From Silvimonas soli (GTDB taxonomy: Bacteria > Pseudomonadota > Gammaproteobacteria > Burkholderiales > Chitinibacteraceae), in contig NZ_CP106736.1 in NCBI RefSeq assembly GCF_030035605.1, positions 4,444,234-4,508,233 on the forward strand: a stretch of DNA of 64,000 nucleotides, in the 5' to 3' direction. Under the pieces are notes generated by a model, which saw only the letters and a program-made list of their open reading frames with translations, was not told the DNA's origin and made no database searches. Every line of letters begins with the position of its first letter. Position 1 is the first letter of the stretch. The translations under genes and the position numbers were made by a program. Shown here one piece after another: positions 1 to 10,817 of this stretch.

Positions 1-281
1 GTATGCGGGTCGGTCTGCTTCCAGCTTTCGGCTACGCCAGGCAGGATGCTGCCATCGGCGCCGTTGCGAGTCAGACCTTCAAACAGATCGCTGGCGATGT
101 AGTTGGCCGGTTTGGTTTCATACAGGCTTGGATCAAGCGAATCCGGCTCAGTGCCGTTGTGGCGCACCAGTTCTTGTTTGTCTGCCAGTTTGACGCCAGC
201 TGGCACGTTCGCGGCCAGTGCGGTCAGGCTGCAGAGCCCGAGTGACGCGGCAAGCGCCGCTGCAATGATTTTGCGGTTCAT
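1..281 (-). CDS. oppA: Oligopeptide ABC transporter substrate-binding protein, N-terminal part
   Basis: Only the first ~93 codons are in the window; the gene runs off the left edge. A Sec signal peptide (MNRKIIAAAL start, cleavage after ALAA) is followed by VPAGVKLADKQELVRHNG and a LDPSLYET/DLFEGL pattern that closely resembles the start of E. coli OppA. SBP family 5 proteins of this kind bind peptides in the periplasm and deliver them to an OppBCDF permease. The start is supported by AGGAG about 12 bases upstream. Partner genes would lie outside the window. The family is clear; peptide specificity is inferred. Confidence 0.85.
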   Translation of the reverse strand, partial: MNRKIIAAALAASLGLCSLTALAANVPAGVKLADKQELVRHNGTEPDSLDPSLYETKPANYIASDLFEGLTRNGADGSILPGVAESWKQTDPH

Positions 282-421
282 GAAGTGCAACTCCTGGCCA
301 ATCGTGTTGGCATTTTGATTTGATGTGCCGCCAGCACGCGGGTGGTGCGCTGACAGTCGCCGGGTATAAACAAAACCGCTGCCAAGACTGTAAAGCACGC
401 CCTGACAGCGGATCTTTGTCC

Positions 422-1495
422 TTAGAACAATGCAATCAGACCTACGCTGAGCACCTTGCTGTCGCCAGCACTGGATGCAGTCCAGCCCATGTCTGCGGCA
501 GAGCTCTGAAATCCGTTCTGCCCGCGATTTTTAATGTAACTCGCCTCGGTGTAAAGCAGGGAATGCTTAGAGAGGTTGTAATCTGTGCCAATTTCAAATT
601 GATCGGCGGTCCTCAAGCTCGGGCCGTTATCAAATTTCCCTGCAAACTGATGAACATAGCCAACGCGGGGAGTCCACTTGCCGATGCTGTCTTGCGCCAT
701 CAGCAGCACGCTATCGCGTTTCATTTGTGTTGCGGTTGGCGCACTGGCTGGCGCACCGGCCAAGTCCTGTTGCGCATGTTGGTACAGGGCACCAAAGATC
801 ATGCCTGGCACAGGGTAGATCTGTGCGCCCAACAAATAGGACTGCATGGATTTACCTTCGGCGCCGGTCGGGTTGTACCAGGCGCCTGCATTCGTGACAT
901 CAGACAGGTCGCGGCCGGAGTTGCCGAACTTCTGATAGGCACCATACAAAGCAAACTTTTCCTGAGCGTATTTGGCGGATACGGTGTATCCGTAGGCATT
1001 GTCGTTGCTGCCATCCCTGAGTTGATATTCACCCTTGAGTACCAGCCCCTCCCATTTGGGTGAGGTATAAAACAATGTGCTATTCGGGAAGGAGCGATAC
1101 GTGCCGTCTTTAAATGTGCTCACCAGGGTTGTATTCGATTCAAACAAGTCGAAATCATCCATGACTTGCGAATAGGTGGACTTGGATTTACCCGAGCGAA
1201 ACGAACCCCAATCTTTGTCGGAAATACCAATCCAGGCTTCGCGACTACCCCACGTGTAACCGCCGGTGTATTGATACAGATTCCATTCCAGCGTGCTGCC
1301 ATTATCCAGTTTGTCTGAGCCTTTGAAGCCAAGGCGGGCGCCAATATCCTGGTAATACAGGCGATTGCCGCTATTGTTGCCGCTGGTGCCGTAGTCGATA
1401 GATGCTTGAGCAATACCGTAAATGGTAACGTCCGCGAGGCTAGTGCCTGCTGCGCAGGTCAAAGCAATGGTCATGGCCAGTTTGGAGAGTCTCAT
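422..1495 (-). CDS. Trimeric Gram-negative porin
   Basis: A 357-residue outer-membrane general porin. It has a 21-residue signal peptide ending SLA-D, then DVTIYGIAQASIDY, the usual first beta-strand of Neisseria/Burkholderia porins. A GARLGFKGSDKLDNGSTLEWNL block, many alternating strands and a C-terminal phenylalanine (GLIALF) needed for BAM-dependent assembly follow. Length is typical (330-400 aa). It would form a 16-stranded trimeric channel for small hydrophilic solutes. It stands alone, with a long AT-rich upstream region that probably carries its regulation. Ion or solute preference cannot be read from sequence. Confidence 0.9.
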   Translation of the reverse strand: MRLSKLAMTIALTCAAGTSLADVTIYGIAQASIDYGTSGNNSGNRLYYQDIGARLGFKGSDKLDNGSTLEWNLYQYTGGYTWGSREAWIGISDKDWGSFRSGKSKSTYSQVMDDFDLFESNTTLVSTFKDGTYRSFPNSTLFYTSPKWEGLVLKGEYQLRDGSNDNAYGYTVSAKYAQEKFALYGAYQKFGNSGRDLSDVTNAGAWYNPTGAEGKSMQSYLLGAQIYPVPGMIFGALYQHAQQDLAGAPASAPTATQMKRDSVLLMAQDSIGKWTPRVGYVHQFAGKFDNGPSLRTADQFEIGTDYNLSKHSLLYTEASYIKNRGQNGFQSSAADMGWTASSAGDSKVLSVGLIALF

Positions 1496-1993
1496 CCCGT
1501 CTTTTCCCGTGAATTTTTAGATTTTCGGATCCCGACACTGGTGAAGCGCGTCGGGACGTATTGATCATTTCACGGTCGACGGAAAATTTAAGCCGGTAAA
1601 AAGACGAATGGAAAATTGCAGGAAAATAATGTTAGCCGCAACCCATTTTGAAATTGAATGATTAAAAAATTTGAGAAAAATTAAAATAACTATTTCTAAT
1701 AAATGGTGGATTTGATTTTTGTCAAATTGATGGGAATTTTTCTTACAATGGACATGCTTTTGATCGTGCACTTTACGGCGATTGCGCTGAAATAATAAAG
1801 TGCATTGGCATGATTTATTTGCCGGATGGCAGGTTAAATTTATTTGATGCACATTTAATGTGGTGTTCGGGCGACAGGTTTGGGGTTTGTTAAATATTTT
1901 TGACCGGAAAATGTACCAGTGGGGTCGAGACATTTCTGAATTTACGGCGTGAATCGGACGAGCAGGCATCGAGGCGTGCTATGGCTACCGCCA
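1496..1993. other. AT-rich intergenic region upstream of the porin
   Basis: No credible gene is seen. The first ~60 bases are the porin leader, with an AAAGACGGG-type ribosome site. From about 1570 to 1890 the DNA is strongly AT-rich compared with its neighbours, as expected for a regulated promoter. An FNR/Anr-like site is listed separately. Confidence 0.6.
1712..1725 (-). promoter_or_regulatory. Candidate FNR/Anr-like box upstream of porin
   Basis: TTGAT-TTTT-GTCAA matches the FNR consensus TTGAT-N4-ATCAA in nine of ten half-site positions. It lies about 220 bases upstream of the porin start, in AT-rich DNA. Such sites occur by chance in AT-rich sequence, so this is only a suggestion of oxygen-responsive control. 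Confidence 0.25.
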
Positions 1994-2030
1994 AATAAAA
2001 ATCCGGCCACCTGCAAGGGGGTGGCCGGAT
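1994..2030 (-). terminator. Rho-independent terminator of gnd
   Basis: A perfect 10-bp stem (2001-2010 with 2021-2030, ATCCGGCCAC/GTGGCCGGAT) is followed on the minus strand by TTTTTATTT. It sits about 50 bases past the gnd stop codon. Confidence 0.85.
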
Positions 2031-2080
2031 TGATGTGTTGCTACTTGCGCTCCCGGAAAACCAACCGGGAACCCACAAGC

Positions 2081-3490
2081 TTAGAACCATTCAGCGTGGA
2101 AGATGCCTGGCTTGTCGGTGCGCTCGAAAGTGTGCGCGCCGAAGTAGTCACGTTGTGCCTGGATCAGGTTGGCTGGCAGGCGGGCAGCGCGGTAGCTGTC
2201 GAAGTAGGAGATTGCGGAACCGAAGGTCGGCACTGCAACACCAGCTTGAACGGCAGCAGCAACCACATCACGCAGTGCAGCCTGGTATTCGTTGGCAACG
2301 CCAGCGAAGTACGGGTCCAGCAACAGGTTGGTCAGTTGCGGGTTGTTGCGGTATGCATCGGTGATGTTTTGCAGGAAGCCCGAACGGATAATGCAACCAG
2401 CGCGGAAGATCTTGGCGATTTCGCCGTATTGCAGATCCCACTTGCTTTCGTCGGACTGGGCGCGCATTTGGGCGAAGCCTTGAGCGTACGAAGCGATCTT
2501 GGACAGATACAGTGCACGGCGAACCGACTCAACGAATGCTTTCTTGTCAGCAATGACAGGCTTGTTGGCCGGGCCATTCAGCAGCTTGCTGGCTTGAACG
2601 CGTTCGTCTTTCAGTGCGGAGATGAAACGCGCGAACACGGATTCAGTGATCAGTGGCAGTGGTACGCCCAGATCGAGCGCGGACTTGCTGGTCCACTTGC
2701 CGGTGCCTTTTTGGCCGGCCTTGTCCAGAATCACATCAACCAGTTCGCCCCCGGTATCAGCATCTTTTTTCTTGAAGATGTTGGCGGTGATTTCGATCAG
2801 GAAGCTGTCCAGTTCGCCCTTGTTCCAGTCAGCGAACACGTCGGCCAGTTCGGCGTTCGACAGGCCAACCACATCCTTCAGGATGGCGTAGGCTTCAGCG
2901 ATCAGCTGCATGTCGCCGTATTCGATGCCGTTGTGAACCATCTTCACGTAATGGCCAGCGCCATCCGGGCCGATGTAAGTCACGCAAGGTTCGCCATCCG
3001 GAGCCTTCGCAGCAATTTGCGTCAGGATCGGAGCGACCAATGCATAGGCTTCTTTCTGGCCGCCTGGCATGATCGACGGACCTTTCAGTGCGCCTTCTTC
3101 ACCGCCGGATACACCGGTGCCGATGAAGTTGAAGCCCAGGTCAGACAATTCTTTGTTACGACGGATGGTGTCGGTGTACAGCGTGTTGCCACCGTCGATA
3201 ATGATGTCGCCCTTGTCCAGCAGGGGCTTCAGTTGGTCGATGGTGGCGTCGGTAGCGGTACCGGCCTTCACCATCAGCAAAATGCGACGTGGGGTTTCGA
3301 GCGAAGCAACGAAATCTTCCAGCGTGTGGTGCGGAACCAGCTTCTTGCCTGGGTTTTCCGCGATAACTTCGTCGGTCTTTTCTGCCGAGCGGTTGTAGAT
3401 CGAAACCGTGTGGCCACGGCTTTCAATGTTCAACGCCAGGTTACGGCCCATAACGGCCATGCCGATGACGCCGATTTGTTGCTTGGACAT
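2081..3490 (-). CDS. gnd: 6-phosphogluconate dehydrogenase, decarboxylating
   Basis: This 469-aa enzyme oxidises 6-phosphogluconate to ribulose 5-phosphate, CO2 and NADPH in the oxidative pentose phosphate pathway. The N-terminus has the Rossmann motif IGVIGMAVMGRNLALN. The central signature HNGIEYGDMQLIAEAY carries the catalytic region, and the all-helical C-terminal domain includes KGTGKWTSKSALDLGVP, with full family length. The start chosen is MSKQQIGVIG, with AGGAG eight bases upstream; 28 more codons are open upstream but lack family similarity. It is a single-gene unit with its own terminator. Confidence 0.96.
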   Translation of the reverse strand: MSKQQIGVIGMAVMGRNLALNIESRGHTVSIYNRSAEKTDEVIAENPGKKLVPHHTLEDFVASLETPRRILLMVKAGTATDATIDQLKPLLDKGDIIIDGGNTLYTDTIRRNKELSDLGFNFIGTGVSGGEEGALKGPSIMPGGQKEAYALVAPILTQIAAKAPDGEPCVTYIGPDGAGHYVKMVHNGIEYGDMQLIAEAYAILKDVVGLSNAELADVFADWNKGELDSFLIEITANIFKKKDADTGGELVDVILDKAGQKGTGKWTSKSALDLGVPLPLITESVFARFISALKDERVQASKLLNGPANKPVIADKKAFVESVRRALYLSKIASYAQGFAQMRAQSDESKWDLQYGEIAKIFRAGCIIRSGFLQNITDAYRNNPQLTNLLLDPYFAGVANEYQAALRDVVAAAVQAGVAVPTFGSAISYFDSYRAARLPANLIQAQRDYFGAHTFERTDKPGIFHAEWF

Positions 3491-4132
3491 TTCTTCTGCT
3501 CCTGTCGATGCGCGTATTCGTAGAGCCGCGCCTGTTCTCACGATGGAATCAGCCTCTTGGGCTGAACTTGCCAATGCAAGCCGCCGCAGTGATTTTCGGC
3601 TGCATTTGATATGGGGTTTCTTTTCGCCTGATAAAGACGGTCTACTGCAAAGTTGGCACTTGCAGCAGTTGAAACCTCTATTTTCTGCCTGTGGGGTAAA
3701 CCGCGCTTTCCAGACAAATAACAGTCCAGAGTGTTCCGATGATTCCGGGAGAAGCTGCGTACTTCAACAGTCCTGGACAAGGAAAAGCGGGCCATACATC
3801 CGGCACGGGTGCCAGAAAAACCTTCGCATCTTACACCCCTGTGGCTGAAGCTTCTACGCCGTTTCGACGAAACAGTGTTTCCAGTGAGGAAACAAAGCGT
3901 TGCTTGTCGGTGGCAAGTTTTGGTGCGGGAAGTAAGACCATTTTGGACTGATTTATTAAATTACTTGAACTGTGACGGCTTATATATTGATTTTATTTGA
4001 TAAAACCAAAATTCAATATCGCAGGCTCTCGTGGGGCGATAACTGTGGCTGACGGACAAGGTCATGGTTTGTCTGCATCTTCAGTGCCTCCAGTTATTCG
4101 AACCAGAATGGGGCGCAACATAAGCGCAGGCC
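3491..4132. other. Long intergenic region, no gene recognised
   Basis: About 640 bases between gnd and the small gene at 4177. Open frames here show no signal peptide, domain or good ribosome site and are judged noise. The segment near 3935-4010 is AT-rich. The gnd promoter presumably lies close to 3500-3600. Confidence 0.5.
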
Positions 4133-4157
4133 AAGAAAAAGCCCGCATCTGCGGGCC
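4133..4157 (-). terminator. Terminator of the 97-aa hypothetical gene
   Basis: GCCCGC-ATCT-GCGGGC hairpin at 4141-4156 followed on the minus strand by TTTTTCTT. It lies about 20 bases beyond the stop codon at 4177. Confidence 0.75.
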
Positions 4158-4176
4158 GCTCGAAACGGGGAAGGGC

Positions 4177-4470
4177 TTAGAGGTGGAATAGATGCTTGGC
4201 CTGGATTTTGCGGCTTTGCTCACCGATCTGGTATTCAATGTGATGGAACGAAAGGCGGCGCATTACTGCTTCAATCGTTTCTTTCTGTGCCGTTTCTCCA
4301 AGTGGAAAATCCACGATACGGCGCAGGGCCATGTTCTCTGGAAATTCGTGCTGGATTACAGCTTCAAGCACCAGCGAGTCCACCTGTGACGGGGCGAGTG
4401 CTTCGCCGAAGTCATAGGTAAATGTCTTCTCGTTTTCGTGCGTTCTGTAGGTGATGCGGATCGGTTTCAT
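4177..4470 (-). CDS. Conserved-looking hypothetical protein, 97 aa
   Basis: A 97-residue soluble protein (MKPIRITYRTHENEKTFTYDF start) with predicted alternating strands and helices and a histidine-rich C-terminus. It has no signal peptide, membrane segment or family motif that I recognise. The gene is credible because of the strong AGGAGG about 12 bases before the ATG and a clear terminator just downstream, making a monocistronic unit. Function unknown. Confidence 0.6.
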   Translation of the reverse strand: MKPIRITYRTHENEKTFTYDFGEALAPSQVDSLVLEAVIQHEFPENMALRRIVDFPLGETAQKETIEAVMRRLSFHHIEYQIGEQSRKIQAKHLFHL

Positions 4471-4775
4471 GGTGTCACAAGCCTCCTTTTACCTGAGTTG
4501 CACTAGGGTTGGGTGAGTGTTATTTCACTGAATATGAATTGTGAACGTGAAACTCAAGCACGAACCAGACCAGTTGCCGATTAGCGGCAAAGAGGGCGTG
4601 ATAGCTGGCAATGGCTAGCGCATTTGCGGCCAAGAAACTTGAGCCACTACAAGGGGGCTTTCGTGCGTTGAATGGCTGGACGGGAGGGGAGGTGGTCAAG
4701 TTCAGGCCGCGCGCGCTCAATCAACACGCCCGGGCCGCTACCAACAGTCCATAGATCTGGATATTGGTCGCAAAA
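4471..4775. other. Intergenic region downstream of tRNA-Gly
   Basis: No gene is supported here. Short open frames on both strands lack ribosome sites and family resemblance. It contains no second partial copy of the tRNA 3' end that would mark an attachment site. Confidence 0.45.
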
Positions 4776-4806
4776 TGAAAAAAGCCGCATTGAGCGGCTT
4801 TTTCTT
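4776..4806 (-). terminator. Terminator of the tRNA-Gly transcript
   Basis: GCCGC-ATTGA-GCGGC stem flanked by A-run and T-run, so it could work in both directions. On the minus strand it lies about 90 bases past the tRNA 3' end and is followed by a run of six Ts. Confidence 0.75.
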
Positions 4807-4889
4807 GTTCAGTTTTGGCTTGGTCTTTCGTGGCATTGGACCATCTCTGCGCCAAAAACATTCCAAGTCATTGATTTTGCTGGGGATTG

Positions 4890-4963
4890 TGGAGCGGGCG
4901 ATGGGAATCGAACCCACGGCTCTAGCTTGGGAAGCTAGGGTATTACCATTATACGACGCCCGC
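4890..4963 (-). tRNA. tRNA-Gly (anticodon CCC)
   Basis: On the minus strand the sequence folds as a full cloverleaf. The acceptor stem is GCGGGCG/CGCCCGC with discriminator T and encoded CCA. The D-arm includes AATGGTAA. The anticodon stem CTAGC/GCTAG encloses loop TTCCCAA, giving anticodon CCC, and the T-arm contains GGGTTCGATTCCC. It reads GGG codons. It is a single tRNA with its own terminator. Confidence 0.95.
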
Positions 4964-5043
4964 AACGAAGCCCGGATACTACCCGAACGGCTTCGCAGGG
5001 GCAAGCTGGCGTAGGCGTGCCAGCCAAGGTGAAGCCTTGTGGC

Positions 5044-5240
5044 AAGTCACGAAAATAGCATGTTTGACGCAGTCATTTCCGGGGCGCAGATAAACGTGAC
5101 TAGCCGCATAAAGCGCTGGCGCAGATTGGGCGGCTAGTCACAAAAATATCTGTTTATTGCGGCCGCTCTTTTGCATCAAATACTTGCATAATTTTGTGAC
5201 TTGTCACATAATTAATCCATATTCAATGCAAGTCACAAAA
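5044..5240. promoter_or_regulatory. Repeated GTGAC/GTCAC operator boxes upstream of the CopB-like gene
   Basis: The box C[A/T]AGTCAC[A/G]AAA occurs three times (near 5043, 5134 and 5229). A palindrome TGTGACTTGTCACA sits at 5195-5208. A 12-bp inverted repeat GTGACTAGCCGC/GCGGCTAGTCAC spans 5096-5107 and 5130-5141. The last box ends ten bases before the ATG at 5251. The arrangement looks like an autoregulated promoter bound by the downstream ribbon-helix-helix-type protein. Binding itself is inferred. Confidence 0.6.
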
Positions 5241-5250
5241 GGACGCGATC

Positions 5251-5550
5251 ATGAAGCAAGCAGCCGACACCCTGACCGCCGAATTGCCCGGTCTTTCTGT
5301 GGTATTGAAACGCGGTCGGCCTTGTGTCGGGGCTCGCCCCATGACGGCGGCGGAACGTAAACGCCGCAGTCGGCATCAGCGCATGCAGTCGGCGCTGACA
5401 TCGCTGGATGTCACCAGCGTGCAAATTCCGGTGCAGTTGAATGCAGTGGTTGATGAGCGCACGCGGCGGTTGCTGCGCCAGCGGGCCGCAGAGCGAGGCG
5501 TGACGATAGGTGTGTTGATCGATGAAATGATGGCGCGCCTGATGAATTAA
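5251..5550 (+). CDS. CopB/RepB-like small DNA-binding regulator
   Basis: A 99-aa basic protein. Residues ~21-45 have the pattern GRPCVGARPMTAAERKRR, shared with plasmid copy-control repressors of the CopB/RepB kind and with the regulator at 41793. Residues ~52-99 (VTSVQIPVQLNAVVDE..RGVTIGVLIDEMM) fit a ribbon-helix-helix fold: a short strand followed by two helices. AAAGGA precedes the start. No replication gene lies beside it, so it is an orphan regulator or remnant of a mobile element next to tRNA-Gly. It probably represses itself through the GTGAC boxes upstream. Confidence 0.7.
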   Translation: MKQAADTLTAELPGLSVVLKRGRPCVGARPMTAAERKRRSRHQRMQSALTSLDVTSVQIPVQLNAVVDERTRRLLRQRAAERGVTIGVLIDEMMARLMN

Positions 5551-5581
5551 CACTCAAGGGCGCATGTCAGAAGATCGCAAC

Positions 5582-5621
5582 AAAAAAAGCCAGACCGGGT
5601 TGAGTGGTCTGGCTTTTTTTG
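5582..5621. terminator. Bidirectional terminator between the CopB-like gene and hutH
   Basis: AGCCAGACC/GGTCTGGCT stem with seven As on the left and seven Ts on the right, placed between two convergent genes. It can end both transcripts. Confidence 0.85.
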
Positions 5622-5640
5622 TTTTCAGCGCTGGTCTGGT

Positions 5641-7191
5641 TTATTCGAACAGACTGTCAAGCAGGTCTTCGTTATTGGCGCCGAGGTTTCCCGCCAGCAC
5701 CAGCGTGGTTGCATTTTCGATGTCTGGCGAGAACCAGCGATCTTTGTCATAGAACGGCACCTTGGCGCGCAAGTGGCCACGAACTTGAGCCAGGCGCGGC
5801 GAGGTGACCAGCGGCGCATGAAAATCCACGCCCTGCGCTGCGGCCAGCAATTCAATGCCAACCACCGTGGCGGTGTTGCGCGCGATATCGTCCAGGCGGC
5901 GGCCAGCGAAGGTCGCCATGCTGACGTGATCCTCCTGGTTGGCGGAGGTAGGCAGGCTATCAATACTGGCCGGGTGCGCCAGAGTTTTGTTTTCAGACGC
6001 CAACGCCGCAGCTGTTACATGCGCAATCATGAAGCCGGAGTTCAGCCCCGGTGCGTTGACCAGAAACGGCGGCAGGCCAGACAGCGAGGCGTCGATCAGC
6101 AGGGCAATACGGCGTTCAGATAATGCGCCAATTTCCGAGATGGCCAAGGCCAGCGTATCTGCCGCAAACGCGACGGGCTCGGCGTGGAAGTTGCCGCCAG
6201 ACAGTACAGCGTCGTCAGCGCCATTTTCACCGGCAAACACCAGCGGATTATCAGTAACCGCGTTGGCTTCAATCAGCAAAGTGCGGGCGGCTTGAGTGAT
6301 CAGATCATGACAAGCACCCATTACCTGAGGCTGGCAGCGCAGACTGTACGGGTCTTGGACACGCTCGTCGTTTTCCAGATGGGATTTACGGATTTCGCTG
6401 CCCACCAACAACTCACGATAAATGCGCGCAAGACGAATCTGGCCGGCCTGCCCACGCACTTCGTGAATGCGCGCATCAAATGGGGCGTCACTGCCGCGTG
6501 CGGCGTCAATTGCCAGCGCGCCGGATAATGTCGCCGCAGCGAACACCCGTTCCGCCATAAACAAACCATGCAAAGTCAGCGCCGTTGAAACCTGCGTGCC
6601 ATTGATCAGCGCCAGCCCTTCTTTGGCGGCCAGTCGCAATGGCGTGATGCCGGTCTTGGCGAGTACTTCGCGAGCGGGCAAACGCCGGCCATCGAGCCAG
6701 GCATCGCCTTCACCCATCAGCGCCAGCGTCATATGAGACAACGGTGCCAGATCGCCCGAAGCGCCCACCGAACCCTTGGCCGGAATATGCGGGATCACCC
6801 CAGCGTTGAGTGCCGCCAACAGTGTTTCCACAATCACCGGGCGAACGCCGGAGAATCCGCGTGCCAGACTGCCAATCTTCAGCGCCATCACCAGCCGGGT
6901 TACAGCCGGGCTCAATGCTTCACCCACGCCGACGGAGTGCGACAGGATCAGATTGCGTTGCAGTTCTTCCAGTTGTTCATCCGGAATGCGGGTGTGCGCC
7001 AGCTTGCCAAAACCGGTATTGATGCCATACGCGGCATGACCCTTGCCGAAAATGCGCGCTACCACATCGGCGGAGGCTTGCACTGCAGGCCACGCTTCTG
7101 GATCAAGCACCAGCTGGTGCGGTGCTTGCCACAGATTGCGCAGGTCGTTCAGGGAAAACTGGCCGGGTTTCAGTTGAATGCGTGGGCTCAT
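5641..7191 (-). CDS. hutH: Histidine ammonia-lyase
   Basis: A 516-aa enzyme that removes ammonia from L-histidine to give urocanate, the first step of histidine degradation. The Ala-Ser-Gly triad that cyclises to the MIO electrophile is at residues ~144-146 (GSVGASGDLAPLSH). YGINTGFG (~55-62), NLILSHSVGVG and the C-terminal SANQEDHVSM signature are all present. The start MSPRIQ fits family length (500-515 aa); an in-frame start 15 codons upstream adds unrelated sequence. No hutU, hutI or hutG lies beside it, so the rest of the pathway would be elsewhere. Confidence 0.95.
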   Translation of the reverse strand: MSPRIQLKPGQFSLNDLRNLWQAPHQLVLDPEAWPAVQASADVVARIFGKGHAAYGINTGFGKLAHTRIPDEQLEELQRNLILSHSVGVGEALSPAVTRLVMALKIGSLARGFSGVRPVIVETLLAALNAGVIPHIPAKGSVGASGDLAPLSHMTLALMGEGDAWLDGRRLPAREVLAKTGITPLRLAAKEGLALINGTQVSTALTLHGLFMAERVFAAATLSGALAIDAARGSDAPFDARIHEVRGQAGQIRLARIYRELLVGSEIRKSHLENDERVQDPYSLRCQPQVMGACHDLITQAARTLLIEANAVTDNPLVFAGENGADDAVLSGGNFHAEPVAFAADTLALAISEIGALSERRIALLIDASLSGLPPFLVNAPGLNSGFMIAHVTAAALASENKTLAHPASIDSLPTSANQEDHVSMATFAGRRLDDIARNTATVVGIELLAAAQGVDFHAPLVTSPRLAQVRGHLRAKVPFYDKDRWFSPDIENATTLVLAGNLGANNEDLLDSLFE

Positions 7192-7681
7192 GCTGCAGGT
7201 CCGTTTGATATCTGGTGGATGCTTGCTCGCTGGCAATGGGTGCCAAAGCGTGCGCTTGATTTATGCCGGTTCGCCCTGACTCTGTTGATGTGCCAGGGGC
7301 GAATAATTGCCGGTCAGGTTCAATGGATGATGGGCATTCTACGTGTTTTGTTGGTTGTATATACAATTAGCACAAACCCGCATGAACGCACGATTATTTA
7401 TCGATTCTGATGCCCGCTGCAGCAACACGCAGTCGTTTGGAAGTGGCGCTGACAAGGGCTGCAGATATGACGGTTGCGTGGCGGCGGGTTCAGCAATTTT
7501 CGCGCTTGCACACTATGGTGAAAGGGGCTCAATGCACGTAATTGCGTGTTGTTGAGCCTGCCGGTGCTGCTGCCTGTGTGCGCAGTACTGGTCTGTTCGT
7601 TACCCCTTGGTGGGTGCCCCCACAAGGCAGGTAAACACCCCGACTGCAAGTTGCAGCGGGGTATAAACGAGAGAGGTTCCC
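7192..7681. other. Divergent intergenic region hutH / fusA with leader hairpin
   Basis: About 490 bases hold the promoters of the divergent hutH and EF-G genes. No protein gene is supported. A GC-rich hairpin (CCCCG..CTGCA/TGCAG..CGGGG, 7638-7661) lies about 20 bases before the GTG start of the EF-G gene and would be part of its mRNA leader. Confidence 0.5.
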
Positions 7682-9787
<2,106 letters not shown>

Positions 9788-9808
9788 CAACTGCTGGCCA
9801 ATCACGAA

Positions 9809-9844
9809 AAACGGGAATCCGCTGAAATGGATTCCCGTTTCTTT
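9809..9844 (+). terminator. Terminator of the EF-G gene
   Basis: A perfect 12-bp stem AAACGGGAATCC/GGATTCCCGTTT (9809-9820 with 9829-9840) followed by TTTCTTTG, 20 bases after the stop. Confidence 0.85.
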
Positions 9845-9953
9845 GTGATTCGTGCGCCAATATGGCGATGGTGTTTTATGCAATTGTCTCGCCGTTCTGT
9901 TCATGACGACGTGATAATGAAGCCTTCTCGACAGGGCGTAACTGCAAGATCCA

Positions 9954-10796
9954 ATGCCAGATACATTCATCCCCGGCTCAGCTAGCCAGTCCGCGATCGC
10001 TACGACCGCCGATCAGCCACAACCCTTTGTGCGCGAAGATAACGGCACGGTCTCGCTGCATTTTGATCTGAGCGCCACCCAAAGCAGCATGCGCCTGGTG
10101 GCGCCGGACCATCTGGATCTGGGCTACACCCGGACCATGATGGGTTGTCTGCTGTTCAACGAGCAACCGCGCCAGGTGGTGTTGATTGGACTGGGTGGTG
10201 GTTCGCTCGCCAAATATTGTTATCGCCACTGGCCGCAAGCACACATCACCGTGCTGGAAATAAACCCCCAAGTCATTGCTTTGCGCGATGCCTTTGCCGT
10301 GCCGCCCGATGACGAGCGCTTCCGTATTGTGTGTGGTGATGGCGCGCAGTTGATTCGGGAATTATCTGAGCCGGCAGACTGGCTAATGGTCGACGGTTTT
10401 GATGCCGATGGACAAGCGCCCAGCCTGTGTACGCAGCGCTTTTACGATGATTGCCAGGCTGCGCTGGCCGAATCTGGCGTGCTGGTGGTGAACTTTTGGG
10501 GTAACGATCCGCATGTCGGCGCTTATTTGAGTCGCTTGCAGCGCAGTTTTGCTGATGACGTAGTGCTGATTCGTTCGGAAGATGCGGCTAATCAGGTGGC
10601 ATTCGCCGGTAACGACCAGGTGACGCGACGTGCGGACGCACAATTGTTTGCAGCGGCCACTAGACTGGAACAGGGCCCGGCTCTGGGTTTGCGCAACACA
10701 GCCCAGCTGTTGACTGTTAGTCGGCGGCAATTGCAAATGGAGGGGGCAGAGGCTGCCGCAACTGATCTGGCGAAAGGCCCTTTGGCACATGAGTGA
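9954..10796 (+). CDS. Spermidine-synthase-like / class I methyltransferase-fold protein
   Basis: A 280-aa protein with the polyamine aminopropyltransferase fold. The nucleotide-binding loop VVLIGLGGGSLAKYCY is at ~80-95, the acidic strand end TVLEINPQVI follows, then DGAQLI and DWLMVDGFDADG. Related proteins transfer aminopropyl from decarboxylated SAM to polyamines or act as uncharacterised methyltransferase-like enzymes. The N-terminal substrate lid of true SpeE proteins is only partly present and no SpeD is nearby. A specific polyamine role is therefore not assured. The ribosome site before ATG is weak. Confidence 0.75.
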   Translation: MPDTFIPGSASQSAIATTADQPQPFVREDNGTVSLHFDLSATQSSMRLVAPDHLDLGYTRTMMGCLLFNEQPRQVVLIGLGGGSLAKYCYRHWPQAHITVLEINPQVIALRDAFAVPPDDERFRIVCGDGAQLIRELSEPADWLMVDGFDADGQAPSLCTQRFYDDCQAALAESGVLVVNFWGNDPHVGAYLSRLQRSFADDVVLIRSEDAANQVAFAGNDQVTRRADAQLFAAATRLEQGPALGLRNTAQLLTVSRRQLQMEGAEAAATDLAKGPLAHE

Positions 10797-10817
10797 ACGC
10801 GTACTGGAGCACCATCA

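Noticed and set aside
1565..1969. 134-codon minus-strand frame upstream of the porin
   Set aside because: AT-rich region with unusual composition, no ribosome site and no family; judged non-coding.
1949..3523. 524-codon open frame on the plus strand opposite gnd
   Set aside because: It is the mirror of a highly conserved gene with strong codon bias; the translation shows no domain and begins in the terminator region.
4890..4963. tRNA-Gly as attachment site of an integrated element containing the CopB-like gene
   Set aside because: No duplicate of the tRNA 3' end and no integrase are visible nearby, so integration here is not supported.
4672..5014. Plus-strand frames across the tRNA-Gly gene
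   Set aside because: They read through the tRNA complement and its terminator and are not genes.
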